From Chloromonas sp. AAM2 (Eukaryota > Chlorophyta > Chlorophyceae > Chlamydomonadales > Chlamydomonadaceae): 64,000 nucleotides of DNA. Below the pieces are notes generated by a model. The model saw only the letters and a list, made by a program, of their open reading frames with translations, searched no databases and was not told where the DNA came from. The stretch lies in assembly GCA_004335635.1 (NCBI GenBank), contig QAXH01005903.1, forward strand, positions 44,212 to 108,211, given 5' to 3'. The position numbers and the translations under genes are program-made. Of this stretch, positions 21,958 through 33,000 are shown one piece after another (the first letter of the stretch is position 1; every line of letters starts with the position of its first letter).

Positions 21958-24900
21958 TCAATCAATCTGTGTGCATGCCTTGGCTGCTCGCAGCAGGTGC
22001 TCGTCTGAGCCATGCGGTCCCAGGAGGCTGAGGCCCACAGGCAGGCCCTCCACACGGGCAGTAGGTAGGCTCACCTGCACAAACCATGCGTACAAATCTC
22101 GTGAGATCCCTCCCTGCTGTGGCGAAACCTGTGATTGCCATACTGCTGCACAGCCAAGGCACACCCTGAAAAGCTGCGTTGTGCTGAGGCCTGGCACCAC
22201 ACCCACACTTCCAATCACCAAGCGACGGAGCAATTTGTGGGAACATGTCAGTGCCCGAGTCAGGCTAGCCTTGTGTGACTGTGGCATCTATTGCTGCATA
22301 CTGTTGGCCAGAATGGCTCACGCCTAGTGGTTCCTTCCTGGTTGCACAGTGCAATCAGTGCCTTACCTGTGGTAGTCCTGCAAGTCCAGAGATGCAGGTG
22401 AGGCTGAGCAGGCACTTGCGCCAGTCGTCCAGCAAGGCTGGAGGCGTGTTGCAGAGGGGCGCGGGGCCGGGGGCGGTGGGCATGACCAACACGCCATGGC
22501 TGCCCAGCACGCGAGACACGTGCGACGTGATCAACTGACGCTTAGCGTTAGCCGCAGCCAACTCCTACACCACGCATGCAGGCCCTTGGGTGGTCAGCAT
22601 CTGGGTACACAGAGCTGTGACCATTGCCTCAGTCATCGTCCAGTGGCATGAGGCATTGTCTTCATAATCGTGACATGTCAATGTTCAGCACCAGACGTGC
22701 AATGCCAACCAGCAAGCCCTTGAAACTGAAGGCATCTGTAGCTCAACGAGCCACATAACCAGTGTCTAAACCTGGACAGAGTTATGCCAGCAGATTGCCA
22801 TACGATGTCCCAGAGCAAGTTGCCACAGTCAGGATGGGTGTACGCATGCACTATGGGCGGTCCACAGGGCACACCGGGCGGCTCACCTCTGCCGTGATGC
22901 CTGAGGCCATGGCAAACCGCTCCTTCACCCCCGGGCCAAAGGAAGGAGACTGCTCCTTAATCCAAGCACCGTGCTCCTGCCAGATCTCCCATGCCTGCAG
23001 TGGGTTGAATCAACTCATCAAAACGAATCACCTAGTTGGTCTACGTGTAATCTTGCAAGCTATGGCCGGATAGTGTCTGCAAACTGAGCAGCGCCTACGC
23101 ACAGCGGGAGCAGTGCTGACTATCTCCCATTCCCAAGCAGGTCTGAAACGCCGAATATGTTAGGACTGCCTGTGCTTCACATGGCGTGCTTAGAAGCACT
23201 GCTCAAGTGTTTAAAGACTTGCCTGGCACACACGGAACACGTCCAGCCAGGAGGCGAGCTCACCCAGACCCTCGTCCTCCATGGCTTGGCCGGACGCCAG
23301 ACGCACATGGCCCATGCCACCCTGACTCCCTAGCAGCGCTGCCAGGGCCTGCGCGTCACTGCCTGGTCCCTGGGCAGCACCCTTAGCCGCCTGCAAGGAG
23401 TTGTATGCCGGCTTTCAGCTGCTGTAGAGTGGAGTGCACAGTGGGAGTGAGAGATAGCACATGCTTTTGCACCAGACAATTGTTGCACTTTGCTGGTGCA
23501 GTGGTGGCTTGCAGTTGCCCTTCCCACCCTCAACCCGCTGAGTAGTCCTCCCCGGATGGAAGGCCACAATCACAAAAACAACCCATACCCACCTGGGAGC
23601 TCTTTAAGGCTGCCGCAGTGGCTGGTTGTGCCAGTTCCCAGGCGTCCAAGGGCACAAGCCACTGGACGGGTGTGCCGGGCTCAGTGCGGGCTGGGCTGGT
23701 GCCGGCGCCTGGCGGCTCCAAAAGCACGCTTGCCACCGTGGTCAGCAGTCCCAGGTTCCGTGTGAACCTGTGGTGGGGTGAGGTGGGGTGCAGGACGTGC
23801 GCCCAAACAGGCTCTGAATGTGCGGCGTGCGTTGCTGGTCTGATAATTTCAGCTTCAGTATACATATAGTGACGGTCCCTTTATCCGACCAGATTGCATT
23901 CCATCATCCACTTACTGGTTGACGTTCGTGAACCTTGACAGGAATTACTGCCATGCATTTGGGTGCAATCCCTTTGCAGTTAAACCGTATAGGATGATCG
24001 GATACTGGGACGATCGGAAATAGGGCATGTCACTCATGAGCAGTATGACACCGGTGGCATGCCCGTGTTTGACAGGTTGTGTGAAGAAAGCTTGCGCAGG
24101 TTGTGCAGGTGTATTGGGCACATGCCAGCACACAGGACAGGTTGGGATCAGAACAGGACCAAACCTTGACACTGGACAGGATACACACTGGAAACCGTAG
24201 TCATTCTGACCACGTTTGTTAACTTCAGGGATTGTTGATCCTGCTGACCATGTTCACTAGCGGCCCTGATGAGCATGTGTTTGATGCACTCACCAGCCAA
24301 CAGTATCAAATGAAGGAGCCAGGGGCCGCTGCAGAGCATACCAGAGCAAGGCATGAGCCTTGAGTTTGTGGAGTGTTGAGCCAACTGACAATGCCACCAC
24401 CCTAATGTCTGCGTGCTGCCATTGCAAAGGCCGGAGGAGTTTCCAACTTCATCAACACACTACCAAGCACAATCAGATCCCCGAGCCACTCACCGCGCCC
24501 GCAAGGGATACTCGACCGTGGGTGGGCCGGATGCCAAAGACTCCGCAATAGCTTGCTGGCACACGCACTGAGCCACCTGTACGTTGCCATGTCAACCAAA
24601 GTGCATGGTGAAGTAGGCAAGTCTGTAGGCGAATTACGAGCATGCAAACCAAAAAGGCATCTGGAAACTACAGGTGGCGTTTGGAAGCTCCAGTCAGTGG
24701 GTGAACTATGAGCATGCAAGGCAAACTCTGCTCACTAACTCCAGAGCCTGCGCACCCGCATCTCCTCGATTCTAGAAATCAAGTACTGGCGAGCGCACCA
24801 CATTCGCCGTTCTGCCCGGCCCACCCAGCCCACCCACCCGTGTCGCTGCCCAGCCCAATGTCCACATTCCCCGCAGCCACCGCTACCTGCAGCGTGAAAG

Positions 24901-25101
24901 CACGTGCACATTGACTAATGCATTGCAAACTTGTCTCCAATTACACTTGGTTAAGAACCCTCATCTTAACTCAGCCTGCCCAATCAACATTTTGATGTCT
25001 GTTCAAAACATGCCCTGCAACTCTATGTGACAATGTCGTACAAAACGGCGCGATCTACACACATTGCAAAGAGCAGATTAGAGCAAATTGTCTGTTATTT
25101 A

Positions 25102-25133
<32 letters not shown>

Positions 25134-26311
25134 ATGCCATGCCCCACCGCTGAGCCTGAGGATGAGCCGCCCGGGATGCGCCCCGGAGCAGCGGGATTGG
25201 CAGGGGTGCCATAGTGGTAGTTCTCGCCTGCAGTGCACCAGCGCACGGGTCATTGCAACCTCGGCACGGCAGCTGTCAAGGCCCAGGCAACTCGGATCAA
25301 CTTGGATCAAGGCCGCTCAGCCAACCTGGAAGGAAGGGGAATAAGCTAACACGAGCAATTCAACAGGAACGAAGAGGAGAAGCGTGTAAGAAGCTATCGA
25401 ATGCACAGACGGAAGCATAGACGTTGCACTTTCAGGCACAAAGTGACAGTGCATATCAATTGTGGTGGCACTGTAGAACACTACGCACCGTTTAGAGAGT
25501 ATGCCATCTCGTCCATGTGTGTCTTGCCACGCACTGTTGCACCCGCGTCCAGCAGCTGCTGGACAGCACGTGCTGTTTCAGTGGCAGGTGGGTGGGTGGC
25601 CAGCCAAGTGGGTTGGCCAAAGCCAGTCCTGAAGGACATGGGAGCAAAGATGGTCATAACAGTGACTGTGCCATTGTAGGCTGCAAAATGCGAACGTAGG
25701 GTGGCTGATAAGGCTCGAGTGCTTGTGATTTGAATGCTTAAAGGTGCGCCAGGCCACGTCTCAACTCTAAGCAAGCATCTTTCTGCGGATCTGAAATCAG
25801 GTGGCACTACATCTTCTGTACGGCCCTGGCTGAAGTGGGAACTGGCACAAGACAGGCTTGACTGCTGTGATCGTGACATTTTCATAACTTGATCCTGCCA
25901 AGCCCATCTGCCACGTGTTCATCATGTGCAGGCCAGCACTCAATTGGTTGAATTCAGGTCTCAATCCATAGCGTCTTGGGGTTTGGATTGACTGTTGCCA
26001 TGTGGTGGAAAGATGCACACGTACCTATGCCCTGCAATGTCAAACAAATCCTTGATGGCAACACTGCGCCCAGCCAGTAAACCCCCAGGCGATCCCGGAA
26101 TAGTCAGGTCAGGGTCGATGTAAGCGTCACGATGTTCTGGCATGTTTGCACCAGCTGCACTCTGCCTTGCACCTGCAGCGGATGTTGAGAATGGCTGGTG
26201 GGGACAGATCCGTAGCGCTGTTGTGTTTGCTGATTTAGACCACTGGCAGACTGAAAGGCTTGGGTGGGATCTGCCAAATCTGCACAGCGCAATGGTCCTT
26301 GGGGCTAACAT
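21958..26311 (-). CDS. amidase-signature hydrolase, AMI1/OEP64-like
   Basis: Eleven exons in transcription order: 26311-26025, 25628-25489, 25227-25148, 24886-24838, 24576-24494, 24328-24294, 23767-23593, 23390-23223, 22994-22887, 22564-22367, 22074-21958; all phases agree, 479 residues. The Ser-cisSer-Lys triad is complete: Lys in SVAIKDLFD, cis-Ser in [11 protein letters not shown], nucleophile Ser in [16 protein letters not shown]. Other family marks are [37 protein letters not shown] and [14 protein letters not shown]1 of plants hydrolyses indole-3-acetamide; OEP64 relatives carry TPR repeats, absent here. The first 55 or so residues are rich in Arg, Ser and Ala and could be an organelle transit peptide; a later Met (before PEHRDAY) would give a cytosolic form. 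Exon 6 is only 35 nt. The intron after exon 8 starts with GC (CCAG then GCAAGT). The gene is divergent from ARL16. Confidence 0.93.
25105..25133 (+). repeat. CTG microsatellite in amidase intron
   Basis: Nearly ten CTG units, 15 bp inside the intron after amidase exon 3. Not in the coding sequence. Confidence 0.95.
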
Positions 26312-26609
26312 ACAGACGCAATTGCCTAATGAAAACAGCAGCTGCAGATGTGGGCTTGTACAGGGCATTGGACAACACTACTTCAACGTCAACGTGCTGG
26401 GAAAAGTCCATCTCACAGTGTATGAAGTGTGACGCTGCAACGTGTGGGCGTACGGCCTTTCCCACCTCAAACTCCAAGTGTGCCAATTTCTCTCCGTGTT
26501 TCCTCAGGTCGTAGGTCGTGAGCACAACAGCCATTGCCAAGCGACGAGTTGTTTTCCCGTCAAGGGTTGTTGCCATGGTACGATTCGACTTGCGGTGTTA
26601 GCGCCGTTC
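26312..26609. promoter_or_regulatory. divergent intergenic region, candidate bidirectional promoter
   Basis: Only 298 bp separate the amidase start codon (minus) from the ARL16 start codon (plus). Both promoters and 5' UTRs must lie here or overlap. No clear TATA box was seen. Confidence 0.5.
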
Positions 26610-28143
26610 ATGGCTGGAGGCTGCTGCGGTGGGAATGCCGTAGCGCCGAGTGATGATCGGTTCGACTGCATAGTCCTTGGCCTTGAGGTACGACTTCACC
26701 AGGATGTTAGCTGCCGCGGTATTGGCGTTGCCACTGTCAACAGCACGCCTTTGACACCGTGAATGCACTGACATTGTCCTGTTTCTTACAGGGCTCTGGC
26801 AAGACGTTGATTGTACGCCGTCTGCAATGTGAGTGCCAGTCAGCCCAGCTGTTGACCGTCAAATGCCACAAGTCAAACAAGGCACGGCGCCCAGAGCCAG
26901 TCAAACAAACACTGCTACAGTCAGCTAAAGGCACAATGCAGCCCTGTAATGGCAGGGCATGCTATTCGCTGCAGGCATACGTGACCGTGCCAAGGCGAAA
27001 AGTTTTCAATCCAGCACATGGCCCACAACTGGAGTGGAGATTGCCAATGTGCCAACTGGCAGTGATGGCAAGCTGCGGCATGCACGCACAAGGTCAGTGG
27101 CACCTTGTCGTGCCAACCACATGCCTACATCACACATGCAGCAGCACTTTGCACGCAATCATCTCACTGCTGCTCTGCTTTGCATGCACGCAGCAAGGTG
27201 GCTCCTTGAAGGCTCAACAGGAGGCATGATTCTACATCCCATGCCACAAATAGCTGTTCAGTGAGTAGGGTGTACAGCGAGTGTACCGACAGTATCGTGC
27301 TGATACTGTACGTCCCTGTGCATGTTCACTCACTGCAGGGAGCTGGGTGGATGCATGAGCGCCATCTGGCCAAACTACTACGATGATGCTGACTCCCTGG
27401 TTTATTTGGTAGATCTGGCCGCCCCTGATGCGTGGTCCACTGCAGCACTGCAGCTCCAGAGCATCCTCCTACACCCGGACATGCAGGTAAGGACACGTCT
27501 TGCTGGCTGCAGCTGTGCTAAGCGCCAAATGTCACAACATAACTTGATTGCAATTGCAAAGTACTGAAATGGCTTCGCCAAGCAGAGATAGCATACCATT
27601 GGGCAATGCATTATCTTGACGAGTTTACTATTAGGCAACGTCAAGCTGGACGTGCACCTAACATCAGGATTCAAACATCCTGAGTCTCGTTTGCAACTAC
27701 CTCTCCTGCTACTGGTGCTGCTACTTCTTAGGACAAGCCATGCGTGGTGGTTCTGAACAAGTCTGATATGGCGCCCGTGAAGCCCACCACGCTGGTGGAG
27801 ATGGAGAAGACACTGGATTGGCAGACGCTGCAGGACATGTGCAAGGTGCGCTGCAGTGAGATACCCGCATGCTTTTGTTATGCACTGTCAGGCCTGGCCT
27901 GTACCTTGCACCAGAATGGGCGTGTGCACATTGCCTAGCTCATGTCCAGAATAGTGATCCTTCGCCTCATTCAGTATCCAATGATGGTCCGTTATTGCTG
28001 AGCTGTGTATGCTCTGCGTGCATGTGTAGGCGGGCTTGGAAATGATGGCCGTGTCGGCGTTGACAGGACACAACCTGGATGGCTTGCTGCAGTGGCTCGT
28101 GCGCACCAAGGTGAGTGGATGCTGGTCGTGCAAAGAGAGTTGA
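26610..28143 (+). CDS. ARL16: ARL16-like small GTPase
   Basis: Six exons: 26610-26687, 26792-26828, 26975-27092, 27339-27486, 27732-27845, 28030-28110, with either read-through to TGA at 28143 (202 residues) or an unseen short last exon after the donor at 28111. G1 P-loop is GLEGSGKT (split by the first intron), G2 Thr lies in TTGVE, G4 is NKSD, G5-like VSALTG. The G3 region reads RELGGCMSAIW, matching the divergent G3 of the ARL16 family instead of the WDxGGQ of typical ARFs. Length matches human ARL16 (about 197). There is no N-terminal myristoylation Gly in place (MAGGCCGG has Ala at 2), though Cys-Cys at 5-6 could be acylated. ARL16 is linked in other eukaryotes to ciliary and Golgi traffic. 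The N-terminal exon is the least certain part. Confidence 0.88.
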
Positions 28144-30014
28144 GCAGTTCAGTGCCATTCGCCTCATTTCTTTGATTGCGCAACTCCAGAACCTCAGTTC
28201 TGCTAGCAGTTAACTCGGAGATGGGTTCTCGGGTGTGACCTACATTAGGCGGCATGTGTCTAGTGCCCAATGAAGCGCTGCGGCTGTCTCAGTCGGGGGG
28301 TAGAGGGCTTGGCTACCTCCCCAAGGAGGCGGGTGGCCATTCGTCTCAGAGTAGTGCTATCTGCTGACAGCACCAAATACAAAAGTCATCACGGGTGTCC
28401 AGCGCTGTATAATAAGTGTGGACGTGTGCACCTCCGCATGTGCAGGAACGTGCGCAAGCCAAGGCGCTCAACAGGCATTCGTGTGATTAAATAAGTGATT
28501 GAATAAGTCCCTTGCGCTTCAGGCATTAAGCCCGCAGCAGCACCAACTTATCAACTGTTCATCAGGCTACGGGGTTGCTTAACAAGCCACGCACTCAAAA
28601 ACAAATGTCTGCCAGTACTGGGACATTTTTGGTGGATGTGGCCTGACGTGTGTGAGATGCTGAAGGTGTGGTGTTGATTCACTGTTGTGTGAGACTGACA
28701 TGTGTTCAGACAACCTGCATTGGTAGACGGTGAGGTGATGCATCATCAAAATCTCAGTCGCATCCCAAAGAATTGTCCAAGCTATCATTTTTTTTATGCT
28801 CCAGCTGAGCACACTCACTACTTGTGGCAACTTCTCCCTCTTCTTGTGGCTTGCCTAGCATGGCTTGCGCGTGCCACGAAAAATCGAAGTCACATTTCCA
28901 GCCTCTGCATGGAACTGATGGACTTTTCATCGTGAATCACATCTTTACAATATCTGAGGTCCACTTGAGGAGCCTTGTAACACTTTCATACCGACTTCTG
29001 AGGTACTGGCCTGTTGTATTTTTGAAAGGTGCCGCGGTGGATTGATTAAGTGGTGGGCTTCTTGCAGCCCCACTCATGATGCCCAAAGGCTGCATCCCGT
29101 TAGAGTGTCAGAAGGTGTATAGCTTGGCTGGAATTCTGCATGCCACCCTCACTGCCATCCCTTGGCACCCTCCCCTTCCCCGTGGCATTCGTTACATGGT
29201 GAGGCGGCTACCTCGCTAGCTTGTCCTCGTTTTGATACTGTCGCCTACAGTGCCCTTTTTCCAATCGTCTCAGTATACAATCAGCTTCAAGGTTTTCAAC
29301 TGCAAGGACACCCCATGATTGGTCTGTAAACCACCAGTGGTCGGACACCAATACTGTGTCCATTGCAATGTCGGATAAAGCCATAGCCATTTCGGATACT
29401 AAATAAAGGGTAGCATGCACCAGGCGCAGATGGGTGTTGATGTGGACGGCTGTCTGGGCAGGCGCGCATCACAGTGCAGCAGGCGGGACTCGACACACAT
29501 CCACGCCTGGTTCATGCTACCTCAGCAGCTGGATGGCTCATACGCAGCAACATCGCCTACGGTGCAACAGGTGACAGACGGCGTGTATCAGCACAGGCCT
29601 GACCCTTTGGTCAGCTCTGTTGTCTGAGAAATCGCATTGAAGCGCCAATGTTGTGGGCTGCTGTCAAAGCCCTAAGGTATTTCTCTGTTGAAGCCTCGCA
29701 GGCACGCAGCAGCAAAAGGCTTGGCTGGAAGTGCACAATTCACATTCTCCGAGACGCTTGGAGCCGGCGACAGAGCTTGCCATACTGTGTAAACCTTTCA
29801 GCCTGCTTCACATTCATGCTGATGTCGCAAACAGCACAGCGGCTTCCGCGCCTCCCAATGACGGTTTTTGAACCCGCAGTCGTTGCTGGGCGGGACTTCT
29901 TTTACAGCACCCGAGTTGAACCCGAGTTGTCACGGCGCCAGCAGCAAGCCGACCTCAAGGACCACTGTGCGGACACACGTTGTAATTGTACCGACTAGCG
30001 CACTGCAGATAGCC
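28144..30014. other. intergenic between ARL16 and DEG9
   Basis: No exon recognised on either strand. One arm of the terminal-inverted-repeat element family lies at 28594-28632. The 3' flank of ARL16 and promoter of the protease gene must be here. Confidence 0.5.
28594..28632 (+). repeat. single arm of inverted-repeat element family
   Basis: An A-rich start followed by TGTCTGCCAGTACTGGGACA matches the left arm of the intact element at 60604-60714 with a few changes. No opposite arm found nearby. Confidence 0.6.
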
Positions 30015-33000
30015 ATGGCCACCACGACCGCCTACCAGGCGCCGGTTCTGCCCCCGCTTTCGCCTCTGCGCACTCTGCACAAGAACAACAACACGTCATA
30101 CAACGCGTTCGCTGGCGCCGTCACCACGTACTCTGCGGCATCGCCGGTCAAGAGACCTCGCGCTGAGCATGCGCACGGCGCAGCCCACTCCTCAATTGAT
30201 CACCTTGGCACAGCCCTGAAGTCCGTTTGCAAGGTCTTCGCGACAACAGCGAAGTAGGTTTGGCAGTCCTAAAGCCGCCAAATTGAATTTGAACAGCGCC
30301 GCTTCACAGCAAACAAGTAGGGCTCTCGATTACCTTGCGTGCTGACGCTGATGAGATTGCTTGATGCGTCGTGACCCCCGTTTCCTGCGTGCTGTGCGCG
30401 CTGCAGCCCCAACTTCGCAACGCCATGGCAGATGCACCAACAGCACAAGGTCAGTTCCGCCGTTCAAGTGTCACGTCAAACACTGCCCCATGGTTCGAAT
30501 CTGATGTCTCTCCTTGTGCGCAGTCAACCGCTTCTGCCTGGATTGTCGCCCCGCTGGCCGCAAGGCGGATCCTCACCAATGCTCACGCCGTAGCGAACCA
30601 AGTCCAGGTGAGGCGCCACGCCCAATTCGCAACCCTTAATCTCTCATCTTTATCCCGTAACCAGATCTCCGCGTCACTGCTTCTACAGGTCCAAGTGCGC
30701 AAGCATGGCCTTGCCAAAAAGTTCAGTGCCAAGGTTTTAGCCGTGGGCCATGAGGTGGGGCGAGAGCTGGGTAGACGCCATGTATATGAGATCGCCGTGA
30801 ATTCCCTTGTGCCAGACGCGATTCCATAGAGGTATTATTGGCATGAGTCGTCGCAGGCACTGGGATGGCAACCAGTACAAGGGTTACACGGCTTTGTGCA
30901 CGCTTGTCTTGCAGTGTGACATTGCAATGCTGACGGTGGAGGAGGACGAGTTCTGGTCAGGCGTAGAGGCCCTGGAGATTGCACCTGAGGTGCCAGCCCA
31001 GCAGGAGAGTGTCAGTGTTGTTGGGGTGAGTGATGCCACATGGCGGTGACAGAGCCTTTGCAGGTGCAGAGACAAACGGATTTCTGGCTGGCCTCTTGTC
31101 GCTCTGTTGCATACCTGCCGTGACTCTTTAAATATTATCAAAAATAATTAAAATACTTGGTGCTCTGTTTCCAACACTGTTCTGGGCACTCTTGTATGCG
31201 CTCTTTTGAGGCCTGAATTAATGGTGCCCAAGCGATTGAAAACTTGTGGTTGTTCTGTGCTCTTCACATAAACTGTTTTGTTGCGTCTGGCACGCGCAGT
31301 ACCCCACTGGAGGAGACAACGTCTGTGTGAGTAAACTACAGCCTAGCATATAGTCAGTCAATACCTTCAGCATTGCTGCCGCTGAGCCAATATCAAGCGT
31401 TTATTGCTCGTGGCCTCGTTCTTACAGAAAACATCCACACCCTGCTGGTGTGCTGCCCTGCTATCCTGTTCTTGCGTGGAGTCGTGGCATCACATTCGCA
31501 TACTTCTGTTTGCCCTGCGCAGGTTACCAAGGGTGTTGTCTCTCGGATTGACAGGCAGCAGGTGGGGCTTCTAACGCGCCATCACTCTTGCCAGGCCAGG
31601 TAGAAGATTTCCATGCAGCCAGACCTTGCACCTTATTTTCTGTCAAACTGAAACTCCTTGCATCACACCCGTCTGTTTTGCACTTGTCCGTTTGTGGCGT
31701 AAAGTCAGACAATTGCCTGTGGCTTTGTTCCACTGTGGCTAGGCTGCTCTCACATGCTGTTGTCTGCTTGCTCCACGCAGTACTCCCATGGCTGCACACA
31801 CCTGCTGACGCTCCAAATCGATGCGGCCATCAACAGTGGCAACAGGTATGCAGGCAAAGCCTGATGACACGCTTACTGTTGCTACCAGATGCCGCAACAG
31901 CCCATAGCTGCTTTGTTACACCAGCTGCAGGCCTAGCAACCCGTCGTTGGCTGCTGTGGAAGTGTGTGGTTGTCCGTGTGTTCCTGCACAGCGGCTCTCG
32001 GTGCCCTTACCTGATAAACTGTTGACTGCTCATGTGCTCGTGTCCTGCTGCAGTGGTGGCCCTGTCATGCTCGCGGACAAGGTGGTGGGCATCGCCTTCC
32101 AGTGCCTGACCTCTGGCGAAAGCATCGGCTACGTGATCCCTGCACCTGTTATCCAACATTTCCTGGATGACTTGGTCCGGCACGAGGGCAGGTGCGCTTT
32201 TTTCAAGCTTGCGGCAGGGATCTGCTATTCCTTGTTACTATAAGTTTTGCTCAGGATCAGAATTGGAGGCCAAAACAGAACATTCTGCGCAAATGGCGTT
32301 CAAACCCCAACTCAGTATCCTGTTGCTCGTACGGCTCAGGTACACGGGCTTCTGCAGCCTGGGTGCGTGCTGGCAGTTTCTGGAGGGGGCTGCGGACCAC
32401 AAGGCATCGCTGGGCATGCCCAGTGCGCTAACAGGCGTCTACATTACATCGGTCGAGCCCTGCTACCCCGCAGCTCAGGTACCAGCTTGAAATGAGCAGA
32501 GGTACCCACGATCCTTACCGCTGAAGCAAGTTATGACAGATTAGGTTCTAGGCTTGTGCACGCCGTTTGTTTGGCTGGACAGCTATTCTGGACGACCTGA
32601 CAAGCCATGTCACCACCCCGAGCAAGTCCTCTGCATGCCGACAATCAACCATACACTCCTTTGCACTCGTCAACATGCTTTCCATGAGCTTCAATCGGTT
32701 TGCTTCGCCCTCCTCAGTTCAGCCGACCTCTCCATTGTGCTGACAGGTGCTTCGGGCCGGCGATGTCCTCACGCACTTCAACGGTCATGCCATTGCCGAC
32801 GACGGTACTTTCCTGTTCGAGCCGCATCACCAGCACCGCCACGGTACCGGCAGCCGCTTTGGCAGTGTCGCCGCAGAGCCCGCCGCACCCGCAGGGGATG
32901 CGCTCTGGCTTCTCTCTCCATCCCGCCATGCACCGGGTGTCTTGGAATCGCGAGCACATCTGGCGTCTCCACAACCGCCATCCCTGCTCGCTTCACCCGT

